From Gammaproteobacteria bacterium (lineage in GTDB: Bacteria > Pseudomonadota > Gammaproteobacteria > Steroidobacterales > Steroidobacteraceae): a stretch of 10,395 nt of DNA. The stretch spans positions 1-10,395 of the forward strand of contig JASHSR010000232.1 in assembly GCA_030038645.1 (NCBI GenBank), written 5' to 3'. The notes beneath the pieces were generated by a model. It had not been told where the DNA came from and ran no database searches. It worked only from the letters and a program-made list of their open reading frames with translations. Position 1 is the first letter of the stretch. Each line of letters starts with the position of its first letter. Of the stretch, positions 5,691-10,395 are shown one piece after another. The position numbers and the translations under genes are program-made.

Positions 5691-6142
5691 CGCCGCAAAA
5701 GACGAAGGCCGCGCAGAGCGGGGCCCGGACGCGGAGCCGGGCGCAGGGCCGGGGCTCGGCGCAGGAGCAGCATTCGGCGCCGGCGCAGGACCCGGCACAG
5801 GGGCAGGGGCGGGATGTGGCGCAGGGGCAGGACGCGGCGCAGACGCACGACTCGGCGCAGGCGCAGCCCGCAGCCGCGACGCAGCGCACGCTGACTGGGC
5901 GCGTGGTGAGCAACAAGATGCAGAAGACGATCGCCGTCGAGATCGAGCGGCTGATCAAGCATCCGGAGTACGGCAAGTACATTCGCCGCACGACGAAGCT
6001 CCTCGCCCACGACGAGAACAACGAGTCGCGCGAGGGCGATACCGTGACGATCGCGCCCTGCAGGCCGCTGTCGCGCCGCAAGTCCTGGCGTCTGGTCGCC
6101 GTCGTACAGCGCGCGCAGGCGCGCTCGCCCGCAGCCGAGTGA
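5687..6142 (+). CDS. rpsQ: 30S ribosomal protein S17 with a long Gln/Ala-rich N-terminal extension
   Basis: S17 is a primary 16S rRNA binder of the 30S body. The protein has 151 residues against 84 in E. coli. The S17 core is residues 66-142: QRTLTGRVVSNKMQKTIAVE, KHPEYGKYIRRTTK, HDENNESREGDTVTI and RPLSRRKSWRLV. Residues 1-65 are a basic start (TPQKTKAAQSGARTRSRAQG) followed by imperfect AQGQD/AQDPAQ/AQAQ repeats. ATG 5687 is chosen because it is the first in-frame ATG and overlaps the preceding short frame as ATGA; a GTG at 5645 is possible but lies inside a hairpin. No initiator lies immediately before the core, so at least part of the extension should be made (an in-frame GTG codon exists at residue 44). 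The stop is 4 bases before rplN. Confidence 0.93.
   Translation: MTPQKTKAAQSGARTRSRAQGRGSAQEQHSAPAQDPAQGQGRDVAQGQDAAQTHDSAQAQPAAATQRTLTGRVVSNKMQKTIAVEIERLIKHPEYGKYIRRTTKLLAHDENNESREGDTVTIAPCRPLSRRKSWRLVAVVQRAQARSPAAE
5745..5872 (+). repeat. GCGCAG-rich degenerate repeat encoding the S17 extension
   Basis: Short units of the type GCGCAGGGGCAGGAC recur imperfectly and in frame, encoding Ala-Gln-Gly-Gln-Asp-like blocks. The codons used are GC-rich and the frame is intact. Repeat-driven length change is likely between strains. Confidence 0.65.
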
Positions 6143-6146
6143 GTCC

Positions 6147-6515
6147 ATGATCCAGTTGCGCACCATGCTCAATGCCGCCGACAACAGCGGCGCCCGCACG
6201 CTGATGTGCATCAAGGTGCTGGGCGGCACCCGCCGGCGCTATGCGACGGTCGGCGACGTGATCAAGGTCAGCGTGAAGGACGCGATCCCGCGCGGCAAGG
6301 TCAAGAAGGGCGAGGTCTACGACGCGGTGGTGGTGCGCACCAAGCGCGGCGTGCGGCGGCCGGACGGCTCGCTCATCCGCTTCGACGGCAACGCCGCGGT
6401 GTTGCTCACGAACAAGCTCGAGCCGATCGGCACGCGCATCTTCGGGCCCGTGACGCGCGAGCTGCGCACGCAGCAGTTCATGAAGATCATTTCGCTCGCG
6501 CCGGAGGTGCTGTGA
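6147..6515 (+). CDS. rplN: 50S ribosomal protein L14
   Basis: L14 lies at the subunit interface and contacts 16S rRNA helix 14. It has 122 residues (123 in E. coli) and is among the best conserved proteins here: MLNAADNSGARTLMCIKVLG, KDAIPRGKVKKGEVYDAVVV, RTKRGVRRPDGSLIRFDGNA and GTRIFGPVTRELR, ending MKIISLAPEVL. Only 4 bases separate it from rpsQ, so the promoter that heads the separate spc operon in E. coli has no space here. Its stop overlaps the GTG start of rplX (GTGA, 6512-6515). Confidence 0.98.
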   Translation: MIQLRTMLNAADNSGARTLMCIKVLGGTRRRYATVGDVIKVSVKDAIPRGKVKKGEVYDAVVVRTKRGVRRPDGSLIRFDGNAAVLLTNKLEPIGTRIFGPVTRELRTQQFMKIISLAPEVL

Positions 6516-6829
6516 GAAAGATCAAGAAAGGGGATACGGTCGTCGTGCTCTCGGGCCGCGACAAGGGCGCGCGCGGGACCGTGGTCGAGGTGCGCGGGGG
6601 CGACCATGTGATCGTGGAGAACGTCAACCGGGTGAAGAAGCACCAGCGCCCCAATCCCCAGGCGAACCAGCAGGGCGGCATCATCGAGAAGGAGATGCCG
6701 CTGCCCATGTCGAAGGTGGCGATCTGGAATCCCAGCGCCAAGAAGCCCGACCGCGTCGGCTTCAAGAAGCTGGCCGACGGCAGGAAAGTGCGCTGCTTCC
6801 GCTCGAACGGAGAGATGCTCGAGGCGTGA
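6512..6829 (+). CDS. rplX: 50S ribosomal protein L24 (GTG start)
   Basis: L24 starts large-subunit assembly by binding the 5' end of 23S rRNA. The 105 residues compare with 104 in E. coli. The KOW motif region reads KIKKGDTVVVLSGRDKGARG, followed by VIVENVNRVKKHQRPNPQAN, QQGGIIEKEMPLP and VGFKKLADGRKVRCFRSNGE. The start is GTG 6512, overlapping the rplN stop, with GGAGG at 6503-6507; no ATG lies nearby, and this start gives the normal N-terminus MRKIKKGD. The frame upstream to 6206 is a shadow of rplN. Confidence 0.96.
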   Translation: MRKIKKGDTVVVLSGRDKGARGTVVEVRGGDHVIVENVNRVKKHQRPNPQANQQGGIIEKEMPLPMSKVAIWNPSAKKPDRVGFKKLADGRKVRCFRSNGEMLEA

Positions 6830-6849
6830 CGGCCCCGACTGACAACGCC

Positions 6850-7389
6850 ATGGCGAGACTGCAAGACTACTACCGCGAGAAGGTCGTGCCGCAGCTGCGC
6901 AAGGAGCTCGCGATCGAGAATCCGATGCAAGTGCCGCGGATCACCAAGATCACGGTGAACATGGGCGTCGGCGAGGCCGTCGCGGACCGCAAGATCATGG
7001 ACGCCGCGGTCGCCGATCTCACGAAGATCACCGGCCAGAAGCCGCTCATCTGCAAATCGCGCAAGTCGATCGCCTCCTTCAAGCTGCGCCAGGGCCTCGC
7101 GGTCGGCTGCAAGGTGACGCTGCGGGGAGCGCGCATGTACGAGTTCCTCGACCGGCTGATCAACATCGCGATCCCGCGCATCCGCGATTTCCGCGGCGTC
7201 TCCCCGCGCTCCTTCGACGGCAGCGGCAACTACAGCCTCGGCGTGAAGGAGCAGATCATCTTCCCCGAGATCCAGTACGACCAGATCGATCAGCTGCGGG
7301 GCATGGACATCACGATCACCACGACGGCGCGGGACAACAAGCAGGGCCGGGCGTTGCTCGAGGCGTTCAACTTCCCATTCAGGAAGTAA
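6850..7389 (+). CDS. rplE: 50S ribosomal protein L5
   Basis: L5 binds 5S rRNA in the central protuberance and contacts P-site tRNA. From ATG 6850 it has 179 residues, exactly the E. coli length, starting MARLQDYYREKVVPQLRKEL. Further conserved parts are VPRITKITVNMGVGEAVADR, SIASFKLRQGLAVGCKVTLR, IPRIRDFRGVSPRSFDGSGN and a C-terminal EAFNFPFRK. An alternative GTG at 6826 overlaps the rplX stop (GTGA) and would add eight residues. It would keep translational coupling, whereas 6850 has no clear ribosome binding site, so the true start is uncertain. In E. coli the S8 repressor binds the spc mRNA near this start; I could not recognise that structure here. Confidence 0.95.
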   Translation: MARLQDYYREKVVPQLRKELAIENPMQVPRITKITVNMGVGEAVADRKIMDAAVADLTKITGQKPLICKSRKSIASFKLRQGLAVGCKVTLRGARMYEFLDRLINIAIPRIRDFRGVSPRSFDGSGNYSLGVKEQIIFPEIQYDQIDQLRGMDITITTTARDNKQGRALLEAFNFPFRK

Positions 7390-7403
7390 GAGGACTCAAA
7401 GAC

Positions 7404-7709
7404 GTGGCGAAGACAAGCATGGTCGAGCGCGAGAAGCGCCGCGAGAGGATCGTGAGAAAGTACGCGGCGAGGCGGGCGAAGCTCAAGGAGCTCATTCGCA
7501 GCCCCAAGACCTCCGCCGAGGAGCGGGCGGCCGCGCAGGCGCAGCTGCAGTCCCTCCCGCGCGACGCGAGCCCCTCTCGGCAGCGCAAGCGCTGCCAGAT
7601 CACCGGCCGGTCGCGGGGCGTGTACCGCAAATTCGGCCTGGCGCGCGCGAAGATCCGCGAGGTCGCGATGCGCGGGGAGATTCCCGGACTCACGAAGGCG
7701 AGCTGGTAA
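7404..7709 (+). CDS. rpsN: 30S ribosomal protein S14, long zinc-free form (GTG start)
   Basis: S14 is a 30S head protein assembled late, next to S3 and S10. The 101 residues equal the E. coli length. It begins MAKTSMVEREKRRERIVRKY and ends with the signature RCQITGRSRGVYRKFGLARA followed by IREVAMRGEIPGLTKASW. It lacks the CxxC pairs of the short zinc-binding form. The start is GTG 7404, preceded by AAGAGGA at 7388-7394. It follows rplE by 14 bases. Confidence 0.97.
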   Translation: MAKTSMVEREKRRERIVRKYAARRAKLKELIRSPKTSAEERAAAQAQLQSLPRDASPSRQRKRCQITGRSRGVYRKFGLARAKIREVAMRGEIPGLTKASW

Positions 7710-7721
7710 GGATAAAGCCTC

Positions 7722-8117
7722 ATGAGCATGACCGATCCCATCGCCGATCTGCTGACCCGTATCCGCAACGGTCAGAGCGCGCGCAAGGCCGAGGTGAGCA
7801 TGGCTTCCTCCAAGCTCAAGACCGCCATCGTGCGTGTGCTCAAGGAGGAGGGATACGTCGCCGATTTCCGCCTGGACGGCGACGGGGCGAAGCAGACGCT
7901 CATCATCGGGCTCAAGTATTACGAGGGCCGTCCCGTGATCGACCGCCTGGAGCGCGTGAGCCGGCCGGGCCTGCGTATCTATCGCCGCAAGGACGAGCTG
8001 CCGAAGGTGCTCGGCGGAATGGGCACCGTGATCGTCTCGACGCCGAAAGGCGTCATGACGGACCGACAGGCGCGCACGCTCGGCCAGGGCGGGGAAGTGC
8101 TGTGTATCGTAGCGTGA
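7722..8117 (+). CDS. rpsH: 30S ribosomal protein S8
   Basis: S8 binds 16S rRNA helix 21 and, in E. coli, represses the spc operon. It has 131 residues (130 in E. coli) with MTDPIADLLTRIRNGQSARK, SSKLKTAIVRVLKEEGYVAD, RVSRPGLRIYRRKDELPKV and the conserved end STPKGVMTDRQARTLGQGGE. ATG 7722 gives the standard MSMTDPIADLL start, with AAGGATAA at 7708-7715; the ATG at 7728 is a lesser alternative. The stop forms TGATGA with an ATG at 8117 that opens a 42-codon frame toward rplF. Confidence 0.97.
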   Translation: MSMTDPIADLLTRIRNGQSARKAEVSMASSKLKTAIVRVLKEEGYVADFRLDGDGAKQTLIIGLKYYEGRPVIDRLERVSRPGLRIYRRKDELPKVLGGMGTVIVSTPKGVMTDRQARTLGQGGEVLCIVA

Positions 8118-8123
8118 TGAACG

Positions 8124-8159
8124 TGAGCGACGTGACGAGCATGAGCGACGTGACGAGCA
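8124..8159 (+). repeat. Perfect 18-base tandem duplication after rpsH
   Basis: TGAGCGACGTGACGAGCA occurs twice without change at 8124-8141 and 8142-8159. The unit length is a multiple of three, so the bridging frame stays open across it. It lies to the left of the conserved part of the element and is absent from the other four copies. Confidence 0.9.
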
Positions 8160-8164
8160 TGGAG

Positions 8165-8245
8165 GACTCTTCTGCGGCGCGCAGCGCCGTTATTCATAAA
8201 GGGTCGGCACAGCCGACCCCGAGGACAGTTGGGCGAAGCCCATGA
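8165..8245 (+). repeat. Intergenic initiation-region element, copy 4 (before rplF)
   Basis: This is one of the cleanest copies: CGGCGC-GCA-GCGCCG (8175-8189), GGGTCGGC-ACA-GCCGACCC (8201-8219), GAGGA (8221-8225) and TGGGC-GAA-GCCCA (8230-8242), followed by TGAG. The last A of the third stem is the A of the rplF ATG. Relative to the rplC copy, the second stem has changed CG to GC on one side and CG to GC on the other, so that it still pairs. With the small hairpin folded, the 16 bases between GAGGA and ATG shrink to a normal distance. Confidence 0.85.
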
Positions 8246-8772
8246 GCAGAGTGGCTAAGGCTTTGATCGATCTGCCGCAGGGCGTGACCGCGACGGTTGC
8301 CGCCGATCAGGTGACCGTCAAGGGCGCCAAGGGCACGCTCACACTGCCTCTGAAGCACGGCATCCGTGTCGTGCAGGAAGAGAAGAAGCTCGCCGTGAAG
8401 TACGGCGAGGGCGACGGCGTCGCGATGCTCGCGGGCGCGACGCGCGCTCACCTCGCCAACATGGTGCTCGGGGTCACGAAGGGCTACGAGCGCAAACTCG
8501 AGCTGGTGGGCGTAGGCTATCGCGCGCAGGTACAGGGCAAGGCCCTGAACTTGACGCTCGGGTTCTCCCACCCCGTGAATTTTCCGATTCCGGAAGGCAT
8601 CACGATCGAGACGCCGAGCCAGACCGAGATCATCGTGAGGGGCGTCGACCGCCAGAAGGTCGGGCAGGTCGCCGCCGAGGTGCGCAACATCCGCCCGCCG
8701 GAGCCTTACAAGGGCAAGGGCGTGCGCTATGCCGGCGAGCAGATCACTCTCAAGGAGGGAAAGAAGAAATGA
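8242..8772 (+). CDS. rplF: 50S ribosomal protein L6
   Basis: L6 binds 23S rRNA near the sarcin-ricin loop and the factor-binding site. It has 176 residues (177 in E. coli): MSRVAKALIDLPQGVTATVA at the start, two tandem repeats of the same fold, LVGVGYRAQVQGKALNLTLG at 93-112, and the signature RPPEPYKGKGVRYAGEQITL near the end. The start codon is supplied by the upstream repeat element, and its ATGA overlaps the end of the bridging frame. The stop overlaps rplR (ATGA, 8769-8772). Confidence 0.98.
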   Translation: MSRVAKALIDLPQGVTATVAADQVTVKGAKGTLTLPLKHGIRVVQEEKKLAVKYGEGDGVAMLAGATRAHLANMVLGVTKGYERKLELVGVGYRAQVQGKALNLTLGFSHPVNFPIPEGITIETPSQTEIIVRGVDRQKVGQVAAEVRNIRPPEPYKGKGVRYAGEQITLKEGKKK

Positions 8773-9125
8773 TCACCAAGAAGGCCCGGCGGCTGCGCCG
8801 CGCCGTCAAGACGCGCGCCCGGATCGTCGAGCTCGGCGTCGCGCGGCTGACCGTGCACCGCACGCCGCGCCACATCTATGCGCAGCTCACCGACGCCAAG
8901 GGCGCGAGGGTGCTCGCGGCAGCCTCGACTCTGCAGGCGGCGGTCCGGGAGGGACTGAAGGGCACCGGGAACGTCGATGCCGCGAAGGCGGTCGGGCGCG
9001 CGATCGCCGAGCGGGCCAAGGCGGCCGGGGTGACCCGGGTCGCGTTCGACCGCTCCGGGTTCCAGTTTCACGGGCGGGTGAAGGCGCTGGCGGACGCCGC
9101 GCGCGAAGCCGGCCTGCAGTTCTGA
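8769..9125 (+). CDS. rplR: 50S ribosomal protein L18
   Basis: L18 binds 5S rRNA with L5 and brings it into the central protuberance. It has 118 residues (117 in E. coli), with RRLRRAVKTRARIVELGVAR, LTVHRTPRHIYAQL and a C-terminal VTRVAFDRSGFQFHGRVKAL followed by ADAAREAGLQF. ATG 8769 overlaps the rplF stop and is served by AAGGAGG (8752-8758), one of the strongest ribosome binding sites in the window. Confidence 0.98.
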   Translation: MITKKARRLRRAVKTRARIVELGVARLTVHRTPRHIYAQLTDAKGARVLAAASTLQAAVREGLKGTGNVDAAKAVGRAIAERAKAAGVTRVAFDRSGFQFHGRVKALADAAREAGLQF

Positions 9126-9158
9126 TCAAGGCCTGAAGTTCCGGACAGGGTAAACGAG

Positions 9159-9662
9159 ATGGCAAGAGCAGAGAAAGGACAGGCGGACGAGCTGCTCGAG
9201 AAGCTCGTCGCCGTGAACCGCACGGCGAAGGTCGTCAAGGGCGGCCGTCAATTCGGCTTCACGGCCCTCACGGTCGTGGGCGACGGCGCCGGCCGGGTCG
9301 GCTACGGCTTCGGCAAGGCCCGCGAAGTGCCCGTCGCCATCTCCAAGGCGATGGCGCAGGCGCGCAAGAACATGATCGGGGTCGCGCTGCGCAACGACAC
9401 GCTCTACTACGCGGTCGAGGGCGAGCACGGCGCCACGCGCGTGCGGATGCAGCCGGCGTCGGACGGCACCGGAGTGATCGCGGGCGGCGGCATGCGCGCG
9501 GTTCTCGAATGCGCCGGCGTGCGCAATGTGCTCGCAAAGAGCTACGGCTCGCGCAATCCCATCAACGTGGTGCGCGCGACGATCAATGCTCTCTCGAGCG
9601 TGCGGTCGCCCGAGGAGATCGCGGCGAAGCGCGGCAAGAGCCTCGAGGAGATCACGGCATGA
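9159..9662 (+). CDS. rpsE: 30S ribosomal protein S5
   Basis: S5 acts in decoding accuracy and mRNA entry, next to S4 and S8. It has 167 residues, the E. coli length. The double-stranded RNA-binding-like N-terminal domain reads LLEKLVAVNRTAKVVKGGRQ and GFTALTVVGDGAGRVGYGFG, where KGGRQFGF corresponds to the spectinomycin-resistance loop. The second domain has MQPASDGTGVIAGGGMRAVL and NPINVVRATINAL. It starts 33 bases after rplR, with a GGACAGGG tract at 9143-9150. The stop overlaps rpmD (ATGA, 9659-9662). Confidence 0.98.
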   Translation: MARAEKGQADELLEKLVAVNRTAKVVKGGRQFGFTALTVVGDGAGRVGYGFGKAREVPVAISKAMAQARKNMIGVALRNDTLYYAVEGEHGATRVRMQPASDGTGVIAGGGMRAVLECAGVRNVLAKSYGSRNPINVVRATINALSSVRSPEEIAAKRGKSLEEITA

Positions 9663-9856
9663 CCCGGGAGGGGACGGATCGATTGCGCGTGACGCTGGTC
9701 AAAAGCTGCCACGGCCAGCTCGCGAACATCGCGGCATCCGTGCGCGGGCTCGGCCTGCGCAGGCGCCATCAGACCGTCACGGTCGCGAATACGCCCGAGA
9801 ACCGCGGAATGATCCAGACGGCCGTGCACCTGCTGAAAGTGGAGGATGTAGCATGA
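9659..9856 (+). CDS. rpmD: 50S ribosomal protein L30
   Basis: L30 is a small 50S protein between S5 and L15 in this operon type. It has 65 residues (59 in E. coli), with LRVTLVKSCHGQLANIAASV, RGLGLRRRHQTVTVANTPEN and RGMIQTAVHLLKVEDVA. ATG 9659 overlaps the rpsE stop and has GAGGAG at 9645-9650; the frame open upstream to 9509 is a shadow of rpsE. The stop lies in an ATGA (9853-9856), preceded by GGAGG (9841-9845), so a good initiation site exists here even though rplO starts 89 bases further on. Confidence 0.96.
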   Translation: MTREGTDRLRVTLVKSCHGQLANIAASVRGLGLRRRHQTVTVANTPENRGMIQTAVHLLKVEDVA

Positions 9857-9945
9857 GCATCGCGCGCGCCCTCCTCCGGCGCGAAGCGCCGCTGGACGTA
9901 CGGGGCCGCGGAGCGGCTCCGAGGAAAGTTGGGCGAAGCCCATGA
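9853..9945 (+). other. 30-codon bridging frame between rpmD and rplO
   Basis: ATG 9853 overlaps the rpmD stop as ATGA and has GGAGG (9841-9845) at an ideal 7-base spacing. The frame reads MSIARALLRREAPLDVRGRG then AAPRKVGRSP and stops at TGA 9943-9945, overlapping the rplO ATG at 9942. Of the bridging frames it has the best initiation signals. The GGAGG-ATGA arrangement looks like the ancestral start site of rplO, now separated from its gene by the element. Confidence 0.4.
9871..9945 (+). repeat. Intergenic initiation-region element, copy 5 (before rplO)
   Basis: The order is CTCCTC, CGGCGC-GAA-GCGCCG (9877-9891), GGGGCCGC-GGA-GCGGCTCC (9902-9920; one G-T pair), GAGGAAAG (9921-9928) and TGGGC-GAA-GCCCA (9930-9942), then TGA. 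The second stem is changed at several positions compared with the rplC and rplF copies, yet all eight pairs are kept. The third hairpin and its ATG are identical to the rplF copy. Confidence 0.85.
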
Positions 9946-10395
9946 CTACCATGCGACTGAACACGCTGAAACCCGCGCGGGGCGCCAAGCGCCCGCGGCT
10001 TCGCGTCGGCCGGGGCGCCTCGGCCGGCCAGGGCAAGACCTGCGGTCGCGGCGTCAAGGGCCAGCGGGCGCGCAAGGGCGGCTATCATAAGGTGGGGTTC
10101 GAGGGCGGCCAGATGCCGCTGCAGCGGCGCCTGCCGAAGGTAGGCTTCCGCTCCAAGATTCGACCGACGCGCGCCGAGGTACGGCTGCACGAGCTCGCGC
10201 GCGTCGAGGCCGAGGTGATCGACCTGCAGGCGCTCAAGGACGCCGGGATCGTTCCCGAGGCGACCGAGCGAGCGAAGGTGGTCCTCTCGGGCGAGCTCAA
10301 GAAGGCCGTGACGCTGAAGGGCGTCGCGGCGACCCGGGGTGCCCTGGCGGCGATCACGGCCGCGGGCGGAAAGGTGGAGGGCGAGGGCGGCAAGG
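9942..10395 (+). CDS. rplO: 50S ribosomal protein L15 (3' end cut by window)
   Basis: L15 is a 23S rRNA binder needed in late large-subunit assembly. The 151 codons present run to the window edge without a stop; E. coli L15 has 144 residues, so only a few should be missing. The sequence shows MRLNTLKPARGAKRPRLRVG, RGASAGQGKTCGRGVKGQRA and GYHKVGFEGGQMPLQRRLPK, the glycine-rich N-terminal part, and the C-terminal domain with AAITAAGGKVE. ATG 9942 is the start set by the repeat element; ATG 9951, three codons later, gives the N-terminus usual for the family (MRLNTL), so either may be used. In this operon type secY normally follows. Confidence 0.96.
   Translation, partial: MTTMRLNTLKPARGAKRPRLRVGRGASAGQGKTCGRGVKGQRARKGGYHKVGFEGGQMPLQRRLPKVGFRSKIRPTRAEVRLHELARVEAEVIDLQALKDAGIVPEATERAKVVLSGELKKAVTLKGVAATRGALAAITAAGGKVEGEGGK

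Larger units (their letters stand above)
8117..8245 (+). other. 42-codon bridging frame between rpsH and rplF
   Basis: ATG 8117 shares its A with the rpsH TGA (8115-8117), and the frame ends at TGA 8243-8245, overlapping the rplF ATG at 8242 as ATGA. It starts MNVSDVTSMSDVTSMEDSSA and ends AQPTPRTVGRSP. The SDVTSM block is doubled by a perfect 18-base tandem repeat. The PRTVGRSP end matches the frames before rplC, rplO and rplW. No well-placed ribosome binding site precedes it, so any translation would rely on coupling to rpsH. Confidence 0.3.

Noticed and set aside
6826..6849. GTG 6826 as the start of rplE, overlapping the rplX stop
   Set aside because: It adds eight residues not expected in L5, while ATG 6850 gives exactly the usual 179 residues. 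I keep it only as an alternative because coupling would favour it.
6780..6870. S8-binding regulatory structure at the rplX-rplE junction
   Set aside because: E. coli S8 represses near this position, but I could not see a helix resembling the 16S rRNA site, so it is not claimed.

Overview
The window is one continuous ribosomal-protein operon, read entirely on the + strand: the end of tuf, then rpsJ, rplC, rplD, rplW, rplB, rpsS, rplV, rpsC, rplP, rpmC, rpsQ, rplN, rplX, rplE, rpsN, rpsH, rplF, rplR, rpsE, rpmD and a nearly complete rplO. This is the classical bacterial S10 plus spc gene order with no gene missing. The DNA is very GC-rich. The proteins read like those of a gammaproteobacterium: long 101-residue S14 without zinc cysteines, 179-residue L5, and L3/L14/S3/S19 close to the Escherichia coli forms. 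A high-GC lineage near Xanthomonadales, Nevskiales or Steroidobacterales is my inference, not something I could test.

Layout. Bases 1-502 hold the tuf tail and rpsJ, 11 bases apart. Bases 503-917 are the only large gap. It carries a good sigma-70-type promoter (TTGTAC, 17 bases, TATACT) and a structured leader with a terminator-like hairpin before rplC, so the S10 operon seems to be re-promoted after rpsJ. From rplC onward the genes are packed with short gaps or overlapping stop/start codons. S10-type and spc-type genes are fused without a promoter gap between rpsQ and rplN. L3, S3 and S17 carry extra low-complexity Ala/Lys/Pro or Gln/Ala tails.

The unusual part is a family of five related, structured intergenic elements. 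They sit immediately before rplC, rplW, rpsQ, rplF and rplO, and each ends exactly in the start codon of the downstream gene. The full form has a CGGCGC/GCGCCG hairpin, a second GGG(G)TCGCG/CGCGACCC hairpin, a GAGGA-like Shine-Dalgarno sequence and a small hairpin (TGGGC-GAA-GCCCA) whose last base is the A of the ATG. Stem sequences differ between copies with compensating changes, which argues for RNA structure.

In the four copies inside the packed operon, a short open frame of 21 to 42 codons spans the whole spacer. It starts overlapping the upstream stop (ATGA, GTGA or TGATG) and stops overlapping the downstream start (ATGA). Stop/start coupling is thereby kept through the insertion. My reading is that a mobile or dispersed repeat carrying its own translation-initiation region entered ancestral stop-start overlaps and was kept as the ribosome loading site for essential genes. 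That interpretation is inference. The repeats, hairpins and frame overlaps are visible in the sequence.
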